Positions 1 to 9,158 of a DNA stretch of 36,712 nucleotides are shown one piece after another. Position 1 is the first letter of the stretch, and every line of letters starts with the position of its first letter. The stretch covers positions 1-36,712 of the forward strand of contig JAHQVI010000213.1 of the NCBI GenBank assembly GCA_019634405.1, in the 5' to 3' direction. The notes below the pieces were generated by a model. The model was not told where the DNA came from. It worked only from the letters and a program-made list of their open reading frames with translations, and searched no databases. Source of the DNA: Hyphomicrobiales bacterium. GTDB lineage: Bacteria; Pseudomonadota; Alphaproteobacteria; Rhizobiales; Rhodomicrobiaceae. A program made the position numbers and the translations under genes.

Positions 1-315
1 CCCGGTATTACCAAATCCATGCTGGTTTCACTTGGCGAGAGCGATGTTCGCAAGGTTGAGGATTTTGCCGATTGCGCGACAGATGATCTGCTGGGCTGGA
101 CAGAGAAAAAGAATGGCGAAGTCACGCGCCATTCAGGCTATCTCACCAGTTTTGACCTGACGCGCGAAGATGCCGAGCAGATGATTCTTAACGCCCGAAT
201 CCATGCCGGATGGATCGAGGCTGCGCCCGAACCCGAAGAAGAATCGGGTGAAACCGCCGAAATTGATGAGGCTGAGCCCCGCACAGAGGTTGAAGAAGAG
301 GCCAGCAAGAGCTAA
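1..315 (+). CDS. nusA: Transcription termination/antitermination protein NusA, C-terminal part (5' end outside window)
   Basis: The open frame enters at base 1 and ends with TAA at 313-315, giving the last 104 residues. The stretch carrying DVRKVEDFADCATDDLLGW, followed by LTREDAEQMILNARIHAGWI, is the C-terminal helix-hairpin-helix/acidic-repeat type region of alphaproteobacterial NusA, and it is followed by a Glu-rich acidic tail. NusA binds RNA polymerase and nascent RNA and modulates pausing, termination and antitermination. The downstream neighbours (ylxR, infB, rbfA, truB) are its classical operon partners, which supports the call. An ATG at 19 is internal and is not a gene start. Confidence 0.93.
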   Translation, partial: PGITKSMLVSLGESDVRKVEDFADCATDDLLGWTEKKNGEVTRHSGYLTSFDLTREDAEQMILNARIHAGWIEAAPEPEEESGETAEIDEAEPRTEVEEEASKS

Positions 316-379
316 GGCTTAAGGGTAGCCGGGTTGAGGTGGCGTATTAGCCGCTTTCCCGGCGCGAGTTTCAAAGGCA

Positions 380-1045
380 GTGACGAGTAAAATAAAGGGT
401 AAGGGAATCGATAAACCAGTCCGGCAATGCGTATTGCATCGTACATCGTTCCGGGAGAGCGAGCTGTTGCGTTTCGTCCTCGATCCATCGGGAGGGGTTG
501 TGCCTGACATCAGGCGGAAGCTCCCGGGACGAGGCGTATGGATCAGCGCCAGTTACGACGATGTCGCAGCAGCGATAAGCCGGAAGGTGTTTTCAAGAGG
601 TTTCAGAACACACGCATACGCCGATGCTGATCTGGCGAATCTGACGGGCAATCTCCTGAAACAGGCCGCCCTGCAGAATCTTTCGATGGCAAATAAAGCC
701 GGTCTGATCATATCGGGATTTGCGAAATCTGAAATTGCGATTAAATCTAGGAATATTCTTAACCTTATCCATGCCATAGATGCAGCACGCGACGGAACGG
801 AAAAACTTGACCGTCTGGCGCGAGCGGTGTTGGGGCCGCATGAGAGCGCAATGCGTTCCATTAACGGTTTTACATCCACTGATTTAAGCGCTGCCTTGGG
901 TAAAGTGAATGTCAACCATGCCGCGATAGCGGATGGTCCAGCGGGACGGTCATTTATCCGTTCCGCCGAGAGATATATAGGCTATATGGGAACGCATCTG
1001 ACGGCGCGCTCAATGGCTAGCACGCCGGAACAGGAAAAAGCATGA
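380..1045 (+). CDS. ylxR: YlxR-family (DUF448) RNA-binding protein with C-terminal L7Ae-like domain
   Basis: This 221-residue protein starts at GTG 380, preceded by AAAGG. Residues about 12-60 carry the YlxR pattern: RQCVLHR, then [15 protein letters not shown], then [10 protein letters not shown]. Residues about 95-185 ([19 protein letters not shown] and onward) look like the L7Ae/L30e-type RNA-binding fold that is fused to YlxR in many alphaproteobacteria. The gene lies between nusA and infB and its TGA overlaps the infB ATG (ATGA, 1042-1045), so translational coupling is expected. The family binds RNA and is thought to act in RNA processing or translation; the precise role in this lineage is unknown to me. 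The second Cys of the usual CVxxR/C pattern is not present. Confidence 0.9.
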   Translation: MTSKIKGKGIDKPVRQCVLHRTSFRESELLRFVLDPSGGVVPDIRRKLPGRGVWISASYDDVAAAISRKVFSRGFRTHAYADADLANLTGNLLKQAALQNLSMANKAGLIISGFAKSEIAIKSRNILNLIHAIDAARDGTEKLDRLARAVLGPHESAMRSINGFTSTDLSAALGKVNVNHAAIADGPAGRSFIRSAERYIGYMGTHLTARSMASTPEQEKA

Positions 1046-3741
1046 CTGAAACGAAAGACCCTGAAGAAAACGCAACCAAGTCTGGACGCAAGACCATGTC
1101 GTTAAAGCGCACGGTCGAATCCGGCATGGTGCGTCAGAATTTCAGTCATGGCCGATCGAAATCGGTGGTGGTTGAAAAAAAACGCAGCAAGCGCAACGTA
1201 AATGTGCAGGAACCAACGACTGCGGCGGCGGTTACTCAGGAACGCAAGGCGCCCCCAGAGCGCCCCCAGGCAAAGCCGCCACGCCCGCAGCAGACGCGTG
1301 GACGCAGAAACGAGGCGCAGCAATCCGGCGGCGATCGTCAGCGTAACGTGCTTCGTCAGCTTTCCTCGAACGAGGTTGACGCCCGCGCCCGCGCGCTTGC
1401 GGAGGCGCGCAAACGCGAAGAAGCCGAACGCAAGGAGCGGGTGCGTCTCGAAAAGCTGCGCGCTGAGGAAGAGGCAAAACGCGCCGAGGAAGACGCAAAG
1501 CGCAAAATCGAGGAAGCAAGACTTGCGGCCGAAAATACGGCTTCAGCTCCTCCCGTAGAAGCAAAAGCGAAAGAGCTAGAAGAAAAACCCGCCGAAGCCA
1601 AGAAAGCGGAACCGGTTGCCAAACAGCCAGGCAAGCGTGGCCCGGCTCAAGGAAAAACCAGCACCGACCCCGCATCGGAAAAAACATCCCCGCAACGTCG
1701 CACCACAGCGGACCGCAAGCCCGCCGGGACAAGCGAAAATGTTTCGGATGACAGCGAAAAGCGTTCAAAGAGCCGCCCAAGCGCGACGCCAAGCAAGAAA
1801 GCAAAAGTCGAGCGCCCTGCCCCGCCCAAACGCACCGAAGCGGATCGTCGCGGTCGCCAGAGGCTGACGATTTCCAATGCGTTCGATGACAATCAGCGCG
1901 AACGTTCGCTCGCTTCGCTGCGCCGTCAGCGCGAGCGGTTGAAGAAACAGGCCGGCAACGCGCTGGAGCCACGCAAGAAGATCGTCCGCGAAGTGCAGAT
2001 CCCGGAAGCCATTACGATCCAGGAACTCGCCAACCGCATGGCTGAACGGTCCGTCGACATCATTAAATATCTGATGAAAGAAGGCCAGATGCACAAGATC
2101 AATGATGTGATCGAAGCAGATATGGCCGAGCTGATCGCGACCGAATTTGGGCATACGCCAAAACGGGTCTCGGAGGCCGATGTCGAGGAAGGCTTTATCG
2201 GAAACGACGATAATGACACCGATCTGGAGCCACGAGCGCCGATCGTGACCATTATGGGTCATGTCGACCACGGCAAGACCTCGCTTTTGGACGCCATCCG
2301 TCAGACCAGTGTCGTTTCAGGAGAAGCCGGCGGAATTACACAGCATATCGGCGCCTATCAGGTTCGCACGGAAGAAGGAAATCCCATATCCTTCATAGAT
2401 ACCCCGGGCCATGAGGCATTCACCGCAATGCGTTCGCGCGGAGCCAAGGTGACCGATATCGTCATCCTCGTTGTTGCGGCCGATGACGGCGTCATGCCTC
2501 AAACCATCGAAGCCATCAACCATGCCCGCGCCGCTCAGGTCCCGATCATTGTTGCGATCAACAAGATCGACAAGCAGGGCGTCGACCCGCAAAAGGTCCG
2601 CACGGAACTGTTGCAGCATGAAATCGTTGTCGAAAGCATGAGCGGGGACACCCTTGAAGTCGAGGTTTCGGCACTCAAGAGGCTTGGTCTGGACAAGCTG
2701 CTCGAAGCTATTCATCTGCAATCGGAAATTCTGGAGCTCAAGGCCAATCCGAACCGTGCGGCCGAGGGCGTCGTTATCGAGGCCAAGCTCGAACGCGGCC
2801 GTGGCCCTGTCGGCACGATCCTGGTGCAACGCGGGACGCTGAAGGTTGGCCAGATCATCGTAGCGGGCCGCGCCTGGGGACGTGTCCGCGCCCTTATCGA
2901 TGATCATGGTGAGCATGTCGTGGAGGCAGGCCCGTCGGTGCCTGTCGAAGTGCTCGGTTTCAATAGCGCGCCGGAAGCGGGCGATCAGCTCGCCGTTGTG
3001 GAGAACGAGGCGCGGGCTCGCGAATTGACCGAATATCGCCAGCGCAAGCTGCGCGACCTCAAATCGGTGGGCGCGGGAACGCGCAGCTCGCTCGAACAGA
3101 TGATGAGCCAGCTTGCCGAAAGCGGGCTGAAGGAATTTCCACTCGTCATCAAGAGCGATGTGCAGGGTTCCGTCGAGGCGATCGACGCCGCGCTGGCAAA
3201 GATCAGCACCGACGAGGTCGTTGCACGGATCATTCATTCCGGCGTCGGCGGCATTACCGAATCCGATATTTCGCTGGCAGCCGCGTCCAAGGCCGCCGTC
3301 ATCGGCTTCAACGTCCGTGCCGGCGCACAGGCAAAGGACGCCGCCGACAAGGCCAATGTGGAAATCCGCTATTACAATATCATCTACAATCTGCTTGATG
3401 ATGTGAAAGCGGCCATGTCCGGCCTGCTCGATCCGACGCTGCACGAAACCTTCCTTGGCAACGCCGAAATCCTGGAAGTGTTCAATATCTCCAAGGTTGG
3501 CAATATTGCCGGTTGCCGGGTTACGGAAGGCCGCGTCGAACGCGGCGCGAATGTCCGCCTTATCCGCGACAATGTCGTGATCCACGAAGGCAAACTTTCC
3601 ACGCTGAAGCGCTTCAAGGACGAGGTGAAGGACGTTCAGGCCGGTCAGGAGTGCGGTATGGGCTTCGAGAACTATCACGACCTGAAACAGGGCGATGTCA
3701 TTGAGTGCTTCCGCGTCGAGAAGATTGCGCGCTCTCTATAA
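1042..3741 (+). CDS. infB: Translation initiation factor IF-2
   Basis: This 899-residue GTPase delivers fMet-tRNA to the 30S subunit. Residues 1-310 are a long, charged, low-complexity region rich in Lys, Glu, Ala and Arg with a predicted coiled-coil (about 110-170), typical of alphaproteobacterial IF-2. The IF2_N domain follows at about 320-375 ([21 protein letters not shown]). The G domain has G1 GHVDHGKT at 406-413, G3 DTPGH at 453-457 and G4 NKID at 507-510. Domains 2-4 run to a normal C terminus. The start overlaps the ylxR stop by 4 bp. Length and motifs are normal for the family. Confidence 0.98.
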   Translation: MTETKDPEENATKSGRKTMSLKRTVESGMVRQNFSHGRSKSVVVEKKRSKRNVNVQEPTTAAAVTQERKAPPERPQAKPPRPQQTRGRRNEAQQSGGDRQRNVLRQLSSNEVDARARALAEARKREEAERKERVRLEKLRAEEEAKRAEEDAKRKIEEARLAAENTASAPPVEAKAKELEEKPAEAKKAEPVAKQPGKRGPAQGKTSTDPASEKTSPQRRTTADRKPAGTSENVSDDSEKRSKSRPSATPSKKAKVERPAPPKRTEADRRGRQRLTISNAFDDNQRERSLASLRRQRERLKKQAGNALEPRKKIVREVQIPEAITIQELANRMAERSVDIIKYLMKEGQMHKINDVIEADMAELIATEFGHTPKRVSEADVEEGFIGNDDNDTDLEPRAPIVTIMGHVDHGKTSLLDAIRQTSVVSGEAGGITQHIGAYQVRTEEGNPISFIDTPGHEAFTAMRSRGAKVTDIVILVVAADDGVMPQTIEAINHARAAQVPIIVAINKIDKQGVDPQKVRTELLQHEIVVESMSGDTLEVEVSALKRLGLDKLLEAIHLQSEILELKANPNRAAEGVVIEAKLERGRGPVGTILVQRGTLKVGQIIVAGRAWGRVRALIDDHGEHVVEAGPSVPVEVLGFNSAPEAGDQLAVVENEARARELTEYRQRKLRDLKSVGAGTRSSLEQMMSQLAESGLKEFPLVIKSDVQGSVEAIDAALAKISTDEVVARIIHSGVGGITESDISLAAASKAAVIGFNVRAGAQAKDAADKANVEIRYYNIIYNLLDDVKAAMSGLLDPTLHETFLGNAEILEVFNISKVGNIAGCRVTEGRVERGANVRLIRDNVVIHEGKLSTLKRFKDEVKDVQAGQECGMGFENYHDLKQGDVIECFRVEKIARSL

Positions 3742-3879
3742 GACGAGCGCCGCTCCTGCGGATCTCACGCCGGTGCAGCTATACACCTGCTGTGACGAAC
3801 AGAAACGCCCTCTTCCAAATGCGGGAGGGGGCGGTTTGCAAATATTGAAAAAATATAGAGTGCCGATAGAGGCCGTCCC

Positions 3880-4266
3880 ATGTCGAAACACAGTGAATTA
3901 AAGGGCCCCACACAGCGCCAGCTCCGCGTCGGCGAAATGATCCGCCACGCCTTTACCGATATCCTCATGAGGCTGGAGTTCATGGAGGACGGTCTCGACA
4001 GCCACAGCGTGACCATCACCGAGGTCCGCGTCAGCCCCGATTTGCGCAACGCCACGATCTACACCCTGCCCTTCGGGGCGGCCGATGCGGGCAAGCTTCG
4101 CGAAGCCCTGTCGCGCCATCAGAAATATTTTCGCGGCGAACTTGCCAAGCGGGTCAATCTGAAATACATGCCCAACCTGTCATTTCAGATTGACGACAGT
4201 TTCGACAAAGCCAAGCGTATCGACGAACTTCTCCAGTCACCCGCGGTCAAGCGCGATATTGGCTGA
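3880..4266 (+). CDS. rbfA: 30S ribosome-binding factor A (RbfA)
   Basis: This 128-residue protein has the RbfA KH-like fold signature. It begins with QRQLRVGEMIRHAFTDIL, continues with VTITEVRVSPDLRNATIY, and ends with LKYMPNLSFQIDDSFDKA. RbfA binds the 30S subunit near helix 1 of 16S rRNA and is needed for late maturation and cold adaptation. It lies 138 bp after infB. That gap has a GC-rich imperfect hairpin near 3806-3836 but no T-run, so read-through from infB is likely. Confidence 0.97.
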   Translation: MSKHSELKGPTQRQLRVGEMIRHAFTDILMRLEFMEDGLDSHSVTITEVRVSPDLRNATIYTLPFGAADAGKLREALSRHQKYFRGELAKRVNLKYMPNLSFQIDDSFDKAKRIDELLQSPAVKRDIG

Positions 4267-4351
4267 TCCGATCATCAATATGTTGTTGAGTGACGCTAGG
4301 ATAGGCGTCGATTGAACTGCCTGCCATAGAAGCAAATGCCGGAGACGACCA

Positions 4352-5278
4352 ATGGGCCGACGTAAAGGCTTACCAATTCATGGATGGCTCATTCTCGACA
4401 AGCCGCAATTCATGACCTCAACCCATGTGCTGAACAAGGTGAAACGTATCTTCAACGCCGCCAAGGCCGGACATGCGGGCACGCTCGATCCGCTGGCGAC
4501 GGGCGTGCTGCCCATTGCATTTGGCGAGGCAACCAAAACCATTCCGCACGCGGTGGATGGCGCCAAGCACTATCGCTTCAAGGTACAGTGGGGCGTTGAA
4601 ACGGATACCGACGATTCCGAAGGCAAGCCGGTTCATTCGAGCGATGCGCGTCCCGAACGCACCGCCATAGAGGCCGCTCTGGAAGCGTTCCGCGGTGAAA
4701 TCATGCAGACGCCACCGCGCTATTCCGCCATCAAGATCGAGGGCGAACGCGCTTATGATCTGGCCCGCGAAGGCGAAGACTTTGAAATCGCCGCCCGTCC
4801 CGTGACTGTCAAACGGCTGGAAATCGTTGAATGCAACGCAAAGGATGAATGCGTTTTCGAGGCGGAGTGCGGCAAGGGCACTTATGTCCGCGCGCTCGCC
4901 CGCGACCTTGGCCGGGTGCTGGGCTGTCATGGTCACGTCACTGAGCTTCGCCGCACCGGTGTCGGGTCGTTTCTTGAAAGCAGCGCTGTGACGCTTGATA
5001 CGCTCGAAGCCGCCAGCGCAAAAGAAGAAAACAGCCGCGAGGCGCTCATGGCTCACGTGATGCCGGTTCAGTCCGCGCTGGACGGCATTCCCGCTCTGGC
5101 CATCGACACATCCGACGCCTCAATGCTCAGGCGCGGAAAATCCATCATCCTGCGCGGCCGGGACGCCCCCATTCACAGCGGCATGATCTACGCGACAACA
5201 CGCGGCAAGCTGGTCGCACTCGGCGAAGTCTCGAAAGGCGAATTGCGACCCTCGCGGGTGTTCAACATCCCGCTTTGA
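4352..5278 (+). CDS. truB: tRNA pseudouridine(55) synthase TruB
   Basis: This 308-residue protein converts U55 of the tRNA T-loop to pseudouridine. The catalytic motif is GHAGTLDPLATGVLPI with the nucleophilic Asp at residue 46. The N-terminal GWLILDKP (11-18) and a later GTYVRALARDLG stretch are also family-typical. The ATG at 4352 is preceded by GGAGA at 4341-4345. The gene follows rbfA by 85 bp in the usual order. The next gene is not rpsO, as it would be in the conserved arrangement, but a metallophosphoesterase 114 bp downstream. Confidence 0.97.
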   Translation: MGRRKGLPIHGWLILDKPQFMTSTHVLNKVKRIFNAAKAGHAGTLDPLATGVLPIAFGEATKTIPHAVDGAKHYRFKVQWGVETDTDDSEGKPVHSSDARPERTAIEAALEAFRGEIMQTPPRYSAIKIEGERAYDLAREGEDFEIAARPVTVKRLEIVECNAKDECVFEAECGKGTYVRALARDLGRVLGCHGHVTELRRTGVGSFLESSAVTLDTLEAASAKEENSREALMAHVMPVQSALDGIPALAIDTSDASMLRRGKSIILRGRDAPIHSGMIYATTRGKLVALGEVSKGELRPSRVFNIPL

Positions 5279-5392
5279 CGGATGGCCGCACGGCGGAAGG
5301 GCGCATTGTCCGTCTTTGCCCCGATGCGATCACCGGCGCTTGCTGGTGTGGTTCCAATAATGTCTCGGGGATGAGCAGGAGCCGGAAAACAA

Positions 5393-6004
5393 ATGACGAA
5401 AATTCTGGCTTTTAGCGATATTCATTGCGATCTGAAGGTTTGCCGGGCGCTCGTTGAGCCATCAAATAAGGTGGACTTGGTCATTGGAGCGGGCGACTTT
5501 GCCACAGCACGGCGAGGCCTGAGAGAAACAATTCAAAGCTTGTCTGAGATACGCAAGCCATTTGTTCTTGTGCCCGGCAACAGTGAAAGCTTTGAAGAGC
5601 TGAAAGACGAATGTGCGAATTTTCCGAACATGCATCCATTGCATGGCTCGTCAATCTCGATCGATCGGATCTCGATTTTCGGCATTGGCGGCGGAATACC
5701 AGTAACCCCTTTCGGTTCATGGAGTTTCGACTTTTCGGAAGAAGAAGCCGAAGGTCTGTTGAGCGCATGTCAAAAGGGCGGGATTCTCGTCTCTCATTCG
5801 CCGCCAAGAGGAGCGGTGGATGTTACAAGCTCAGGCAAGAGCATTGGCAGTACGGCAATTCTTCGCGCGATCACAGAAAAACGACCTCGTTTATGCATTT
5901 GCGGACACGTCCACTCGTCGGCTGGACTTAAGGCTTTTGTCGGTGAAACGCTCGTCGTCAATGTTGGGCCAACTGGTATCATTCTGGATTATCCATACAT
6001 TTGA
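5393..6004 (+). CDS. Calcineurin-like metallophosphoesterase (YfcE/MJ0936-like small type)
   Basis: This 203-residue protein has the full dimetal phosphoesterase motif set: DIH at residues 9-11, GAGD ending at Asp35, GNSE at 62-65 (the usual His of GNHE/D is Ser here), a SHSPP His motif, and a C-terminal GHVH. The compact size and lack of a signal peptide suggest a cytoplasmic phosphodiesterase or phosphatase. The physiological substrate cannot be read from sequence. A GGAG-containing stretch lies upstream of the ATG. It is co-directional with truB and sits at the left edge of the insertion separating truB from rpsO. The Ser for His change in the GN(H) motif is found in some small-family members, so activity is likely but unproven. 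Confidence 0.85.
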   Translation: MTKILAFSDIHCDLKVCRALVEPSNKVDLVIGAGDFATARRGLRETIQSLSEIRKPFVLVPGNSESFEELKDECANFPNMHPLHGSSISIDRISIFGIGGGIPVTPFGSWSFDFSEEEAEGLLSACQKGGILVSHSPPRGAVDVTSSGKSIGSTAILRAITEKRPRLCICGHVHSSAGLKAFVGETLVVNVGPTGIILDYPYI

Positions 6005-6135
6005 TGGCGTATCGCCGGTGCGGCTGTGCGCCGGAACGGCTATTGCTTTCGAAAGACGTCCTCATGTCGCAAATGGCTGAAAACACCGCAGTCCAGTTGT
6101 GCTGATAGCTGAGATGTGACGGTCAGAATGGGCTT

Positions 6136-6227
6136 AGAGCGCTGAACTGTGAATCGAACTCAGCAGCAGCGCTCTGTCTCTTCGTTCACCCATCGAATTT
6201 GCCTGAAAACCGGCGTCCAGCCTTGCG
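6136..6227. repeat. Palindromic intergenic repeat, degenerate copy, with adjacent hairpin
   Basis: The 247-bp gap between the convergent metallophosphoesterase and esterase genes holds a perfect 9-bp inverted repeat (AGAGCGCTG at 6136-6144 with CAGCGCTCT at 6167-6175). It is followed at 6191-6227 by a block matching the left half of the repeat seen at 17973: ATCGAATTTGCC, then TGAAAACCGGC, then GTCC. The match also extends into the preceding CTGTCTCTT. The right arm is degraded. The arrangement resembles the short mosaic repeats of Rhizobiales. The gap contains nothing that looks coding. Confidence 0.55.
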
Positions 6228-6251
6228 TCTCCAGCGTCAGGCCGGGGCATG

Positions 6252-7184
6252 TCAAAGACGCTGCGCCTGGAAGAATTTCCAAAGCTCCTCGGCAGTCTCG
6301 ATCGTCTGACTATGATTACCGCCATGCGGGCCTCCTCTGTTCCCGGATACCGGCTCCAGGGAGGGAAGCGAATGTCCGCCGCCTTCAATCCGGTAGAAGC
6401 GCTGGGGCGATGGACTGTCGCACGCCGTCCAGTCCATAACCACGGCTTGCGTCTGGTCGGACGGATCGCGCGAAGCGATCATGTCCAGATTAAAGCTCGT
6501 ACAGCCTCGCTGGCGTCGCCAGAACTCCAGCGTCTCGGGGATGGAGAGGAGGCGGAAGTACTCCGTGATCAACCCGTCATAAGGCTGCATCCAGTCCTCT
6601 GTGCCCGCGATCACGACCAGTGGCACGAGCCGTTTCGGGCTGCAACGCTCCACCTGATGATCGACCATGCCGCTGATCAGCGGCGCAACCCCGGCAAGCC
6701 GTTCGGACATTTGGCACGCCAGGGTCCAGGCCATCAGCCCGCCATTGGAGAGACCGGTTGCATAGACGCGCGACGCATCGACGCTTTCCTCGGAGACGAG
6801 CTTGTCGACGATAGCATTGATGAAACCGACATCGTCAATCCGCTCGTCCTTTCGCGGCAACCTAACCGCCAGGCTCTCATCGAAGGACCAGTTGCCCTTG
6901 AGCGCCATCGGATAGAGAACCGCGAAATTTTCCCGGTCGGCCAACGGCTCCATCGCGAGGGACCGCCGGACGCCTTCAACGGCCTGATTGAGACCGTGCA
7001 ACGCGATGACCAGCGGAACGGGGCCTTTTTGCGAAGGCGGCATATGTAGCAGGTATTTCCGCTCGACACCTTGAAAGGATATGGTCGAAAGCTCGGCTGG
7101 GGACGGTGTAACATCCTGCGCCATGGCCGCAACCGGACTGGCGAGAAGCGATGCCAGCAGAACCCAAAGTCTTATCCCAGTCAC
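6252..7184 (-). CDS. Secreted polyhydroxybutyrate depolymerase-like esterase (LpqC family)
   Basis: I take the start at GTG 7184 (310 residues), because a strong GGAAGGAAGG ribosome site lies just before it; an upstream in-frame ATG at 7241 would spoil the signal peptide. The N terminus is basic/hydrophobic and ends in VAAMAQD, a typical signal peptidase I site. The alpha/beta-hydrolase triad is visible: nucleophile Ser146 in GLSNGG, Asp197 in GTEDWMQP, and His271 in GGGHSLP. The oxyanion-loop motif IALHGLNQ precedes them. Such enzymes hydrolyse esters (poly-3-hydroxybutyrate-like or feruloyl-type) outside the cytoplasm; the actual substrate is not determinable here. It faces the metallophosphoesterase tail to tail. 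Confidence 0.88.
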   Translation of the reverse strand: MTGIRLWVLLASLLASPVAAMAQDVTPSPAELSTISFQGVERKYLLHMPPSQKGPVPLVIALHGLNQAVEGVRRSLAMEPLADRENFAVLYPMALKGNWSFDESLAVRLPRKDERIDDVGFINAIVDKLVSEESVDASRVYATGLSNGGLMAWTLACQMSERLAGVAPLISGMVDHQVERCSPKRLVPLVVIAGTEDWMQPYDGLITEYFRLLSIPETLEFWRRQRGCTSFNLDMIASRDPSDQTQAVVMDWTACDSPSPQRFYRIEGGGHSLPSLEPVSGNRGGPHGGNHSQTIETAEELWKFFQAQRL

Positions 7185-7524
7185 AGAGCCTTCCTTCCAT
7201 TGCTTATTGCCCGCAAAAGGGGGCGGGTGATGCGAGACCATGCCCGCGACGAGAGGATGCGCGCCCCGGCCCGCCGCGGTCCTTTTTATTCGCGCCGGTC
7301 AATTCTATGTGACATTCGCGGCGTCCCGGTGACGATGCTGCGGTGATCCGGTGGCGATACAGCCTCGCCCCTGACATTCCGGCCTCTGACAACCGTGGCC
7401 TGTTTGAGCCGAATAGACCGAATTGAGGCTTCGCCGCGAATGTCGTTTTGCAATGAGGCGCAACGGCTGCCGCCGTCGCTCTTTGCACTGTCGCGAGCCG
7501 GCCGGCGTCCTCATAGGCCGCTCG
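7185..7524. other. Non-coding 340-bp stretch, possibly a dispersed intergenic repeat
   Basis: No open frame here looks like a protein on either strand. Short frames have Arg/Pro/Ser-rich compositions without family motifs. The minus-strand text between about 7300 and 7524 resembles the alphaproteobacterial intergenic repeat class that gene finders often mistranslate, but this is from memory of its style and is not a confirmed match. It abuts the end of the hydrolase relic at 7525. Confidence 0.3.
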
Positions 7525-7743
7525 CTACCATTCGGGTCCATTTACAGTAATAAAGGGATTAACATCGCTGTCGCCGGCCACAGCGAGAGCCGGGGGCGAT
7601 AGGTGAGAATAATCGAGGTTCAGTTCGGAAAAATTTTCCCCTGCGAAATCGCTCAGAATCTTGCCGCCGCGGCCCGGCGCAGCGAGCAGAACGCCGGTCT
7701 TTATCCTTGGTTCGATGACATTCACGTCTGCGTCGTCCGGCCG
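7525..7743 (-). pseudogene. Relic of an alpha/beta-hydrolase (dienelactone hydrolase/chlorophyllase-like), internal fragment only
   Basis: Reading minus from about 7743 to the TAG at 7525-7527 gives about 72 residues with clear family character: EPRIKTGVLLAAPG, then FSELNLDYSHLSPPALAVAGDSD, then NGPEW. This is the region around the catalytic Asp (the PALxVAGDxD motif) of a subgroup of alpha/beta hydrolases. There is no start codon, no nucleophile motif and no catalytic His segment. The fragment stops abruptly at both ends. Its left edge on this strand overlaps the last about 20 bp of the VOC gene in another frame, so the VOC stop codon may have been supplied by the fused relic. Confidence 0.7.
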
Positions 7744-8135
7744 TTTAGGAGTTGCAGCAAGTCCCAGAGGTTTCCATATAGATCCCGAAACACGGCGACC
7801 GTCCCATATGGTTCCTGCTTTGGCTCCCGCACAAACGTAACCCCGCAAGCTGTGTATCGCTGATAGTCTCTCCAGAAATCGTCGGTATAGAGAAACAGGA
7901 AAACGCGGCCGCCGGTTTGCGCGCCCACGCGCGACAATTGCGCATCCGTCGTCGCCTTTGCGAGCAATAATCGCGATTCCCTGGCCCCCGGAGGCGCAAC
8001 GACAACCCAACGCTTCGCTTGATCGGGAACCGGGAAATCCTGAATCAGCTCAAAGCCAAGCTTGCCGACATAGAAATCGAGCGCTTCATCATAGTCGCCT
8101 ACGACCAGCGAAACGAGACCAAGAGATTGCTTCAT
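7722..8135 (-). CDS. VOC (glyoxalase/bleomycin-resistance) superfamily protein
   Basis: This 137-residue protein starts at ATG 8135 with GAGG upstream; the longer frame to 8210 has no family signal. It has the paired beta-alpha-beta-beta-beta layout of the VOC fold. Residues 1-30 are MKQSLGLVSLVVGDYDEALD then FYVGKLGFEL, and the C-terminal half ends in VFRDLYGNLWDLLQ. Members are small metal-dependent lyases, dioxygenases or drug-binding proteins; this subgroup has no function I can assign. The last residues (NGRTTQT) look non-native, because the family normally ends just after GNLWDL; the DNA there reads as a hydrolase fragment in the other frame. Confidence 0.82.
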   Translation of the reverse strand: MKQSLGLVSLVVGDYDEALDFYVGKLGFELIQDFPVPDQAKRWVVVAPPGARESRLLLAKATTDAQLSRVGAQTGGRVFLFLYTDDFWRDYQRYTACGVTFVREPKQEPYGTVAVFRDLYGNLWDLLQLLNGRTTQT

Positions 8136-8351
8136 GCGGCACCTCACGATCAGAAGCAAGGAGGGGTGCGGCAAGTCCGGCCCAGATGAACTGCGATGAC
8201 TGCCGCACACTTATTACTCCTCTTCACCCGCCAGGCCAAATGACGGCGAACAGCCCCTCATTTCCGAGGGGGCCGGTACAAAGTCACAGCGCTCTTTCGC
8301 ATTGTGCGCTGTCATGGCGCTGTGACCTGTATTCCACCGCTTCAGGCCGTT

Positions 8352-9158
8352 TCAGCGCGCAGCTGCCTGGCGGTCGGACGCCACTATGGCCAGAATTTTT
8401 TCGAGCCGCGACACCACATCGGGTGTTTCCAAGAGCTCTTGCCTCTGGCCGATTCCGATTGGCAGAAGTGGTGCTACGGCATCGGCAAAGGTTCTCGGCA
8501 GATGCGTGATCCGCGGCAAGCGGGCGTATGGCGCCTGGCCTACGGAGAAGTCGATATTGAGAAATGTCTCCAACCTGTCCAGCACTGTGCGCGCCAGTTT
8601 GAACGCTTCGGAGTCATTTTCGCGTGTCTCTTCAATTCCATCAATTTCGGCCAACAGAAATTCCGATACGGAAAAATGCGTGATGGCCGCACGCTTAAGG
8701 CACCGAATGATACCCCGCATCGAGCCGTCTCCCAAAGGCGCAAGATCGAGAACCTTTGCGGTAACACCGACAGCATAAAGGGCATCGGCGGTGAGCGTCT
8801 CCTCGGTCGCACGACGCTGTGTCACCGCCAAAATGCACGCGTCGTTGGCTATGGCCTCTTCAACGGCGCGCTTGGTTGTTTCCCGGCCAATGAAGATCGG
8901 CGAAACCGCGTCCGGAAACAGCACGATATCCCTGAGCGGCACGATGGGAAGGCTCAGACGCGCCGGTGTAGACATTACAGGAGCGGCAGCTGGCGCCGAC
9001 TGGGACTGAATTCGCGCGCTCAGCGTGTTCCAGTCGCGAAACCCCAGAATTTTGGCGACAAGCTCCAGGCTCTCGCCGTGAGTAAGGGAAACAGATCTGG
9101 CCGCCAACGCCTCCCGCAGCGTTTGCGCCATAACCTTTGCATCGCGAAAATCGCGCAT
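8352..9158 (-). CDS. Lon N-terminal (LAN) domain protein with N-terminal glyoxalase-related helical domain
   Basis: This 268-residue protein has two parts. Residues 1-50 (RDFRDAKVMAQTLREALAA, ending in LGFRDWNTLSARI) match the small helical domain called glyoxalase-related (Glyoxalase_8-type) that often sits alone or in front of other domains in alphaproteobacteria. Residues about 68-250 start with LPIVPLRDIVLFPDAVSPIF, the hallmark of the substrate-binding N domain of Lon protease. There is no AAA+ module (no Walker A) and no Ser-Lys protease domain, so it is not a Lon protease. A role in protein quality control or as an adaptor is possible but not shown. The gene is upstream of and co-directional with the VOC gene. 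Confidence 0.8.
   Translation of the reverse strand: MRDFRDAKVMAQTLREALAARSVSLTHGESLELVAKILGFRDWNTLSARIQSQSAPAAAPVMSTPARLSLPIVPLRDIVLFPDAVSPIFIGRETTKRAVEEAIANDACILAVTQRRATEETLTADALYAVGVTAKVLDLAPLGDGSMRGIIRCLKRAAITHFSVSEFLLAEIDGIEETRENDSEAFKLARTVLDRLETFLNIDFSVGQAPYARLPRITHLPRTFADAVAPLLPIGIGQRQELLETPDVVSRLEKILAIVASDRQAAAR

Noticed and set aside
2317-3678. A 453-codon open frame on the minus strand opposite infB
   Set aside because: It lies wholly within infB and is a codon-bias shadow of a high-GC gene; its translation has no family motif and no ribosome site.
3806-3836. GC-rich imperfect hairpin between infB and rbfA considered as a terminator
   Set aside because: The arms pair imperfectly and no T-run follows; the operon is expected to read through.
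5277-5316. GACGGA/TCCGTC inverted repeat after truB considered as a terminator
   Set aside because: The stem is 6 bp with a 26-nt loop and only three T follow, too weak to call.
7204-7488. 94-codon minus-strand frame in the gap after the VOC gene
   Set aside because: The composition is Arg/Ala/Ser-rich with no motif and no ribosome site; it looks like a mistranslated intergenic repeat.
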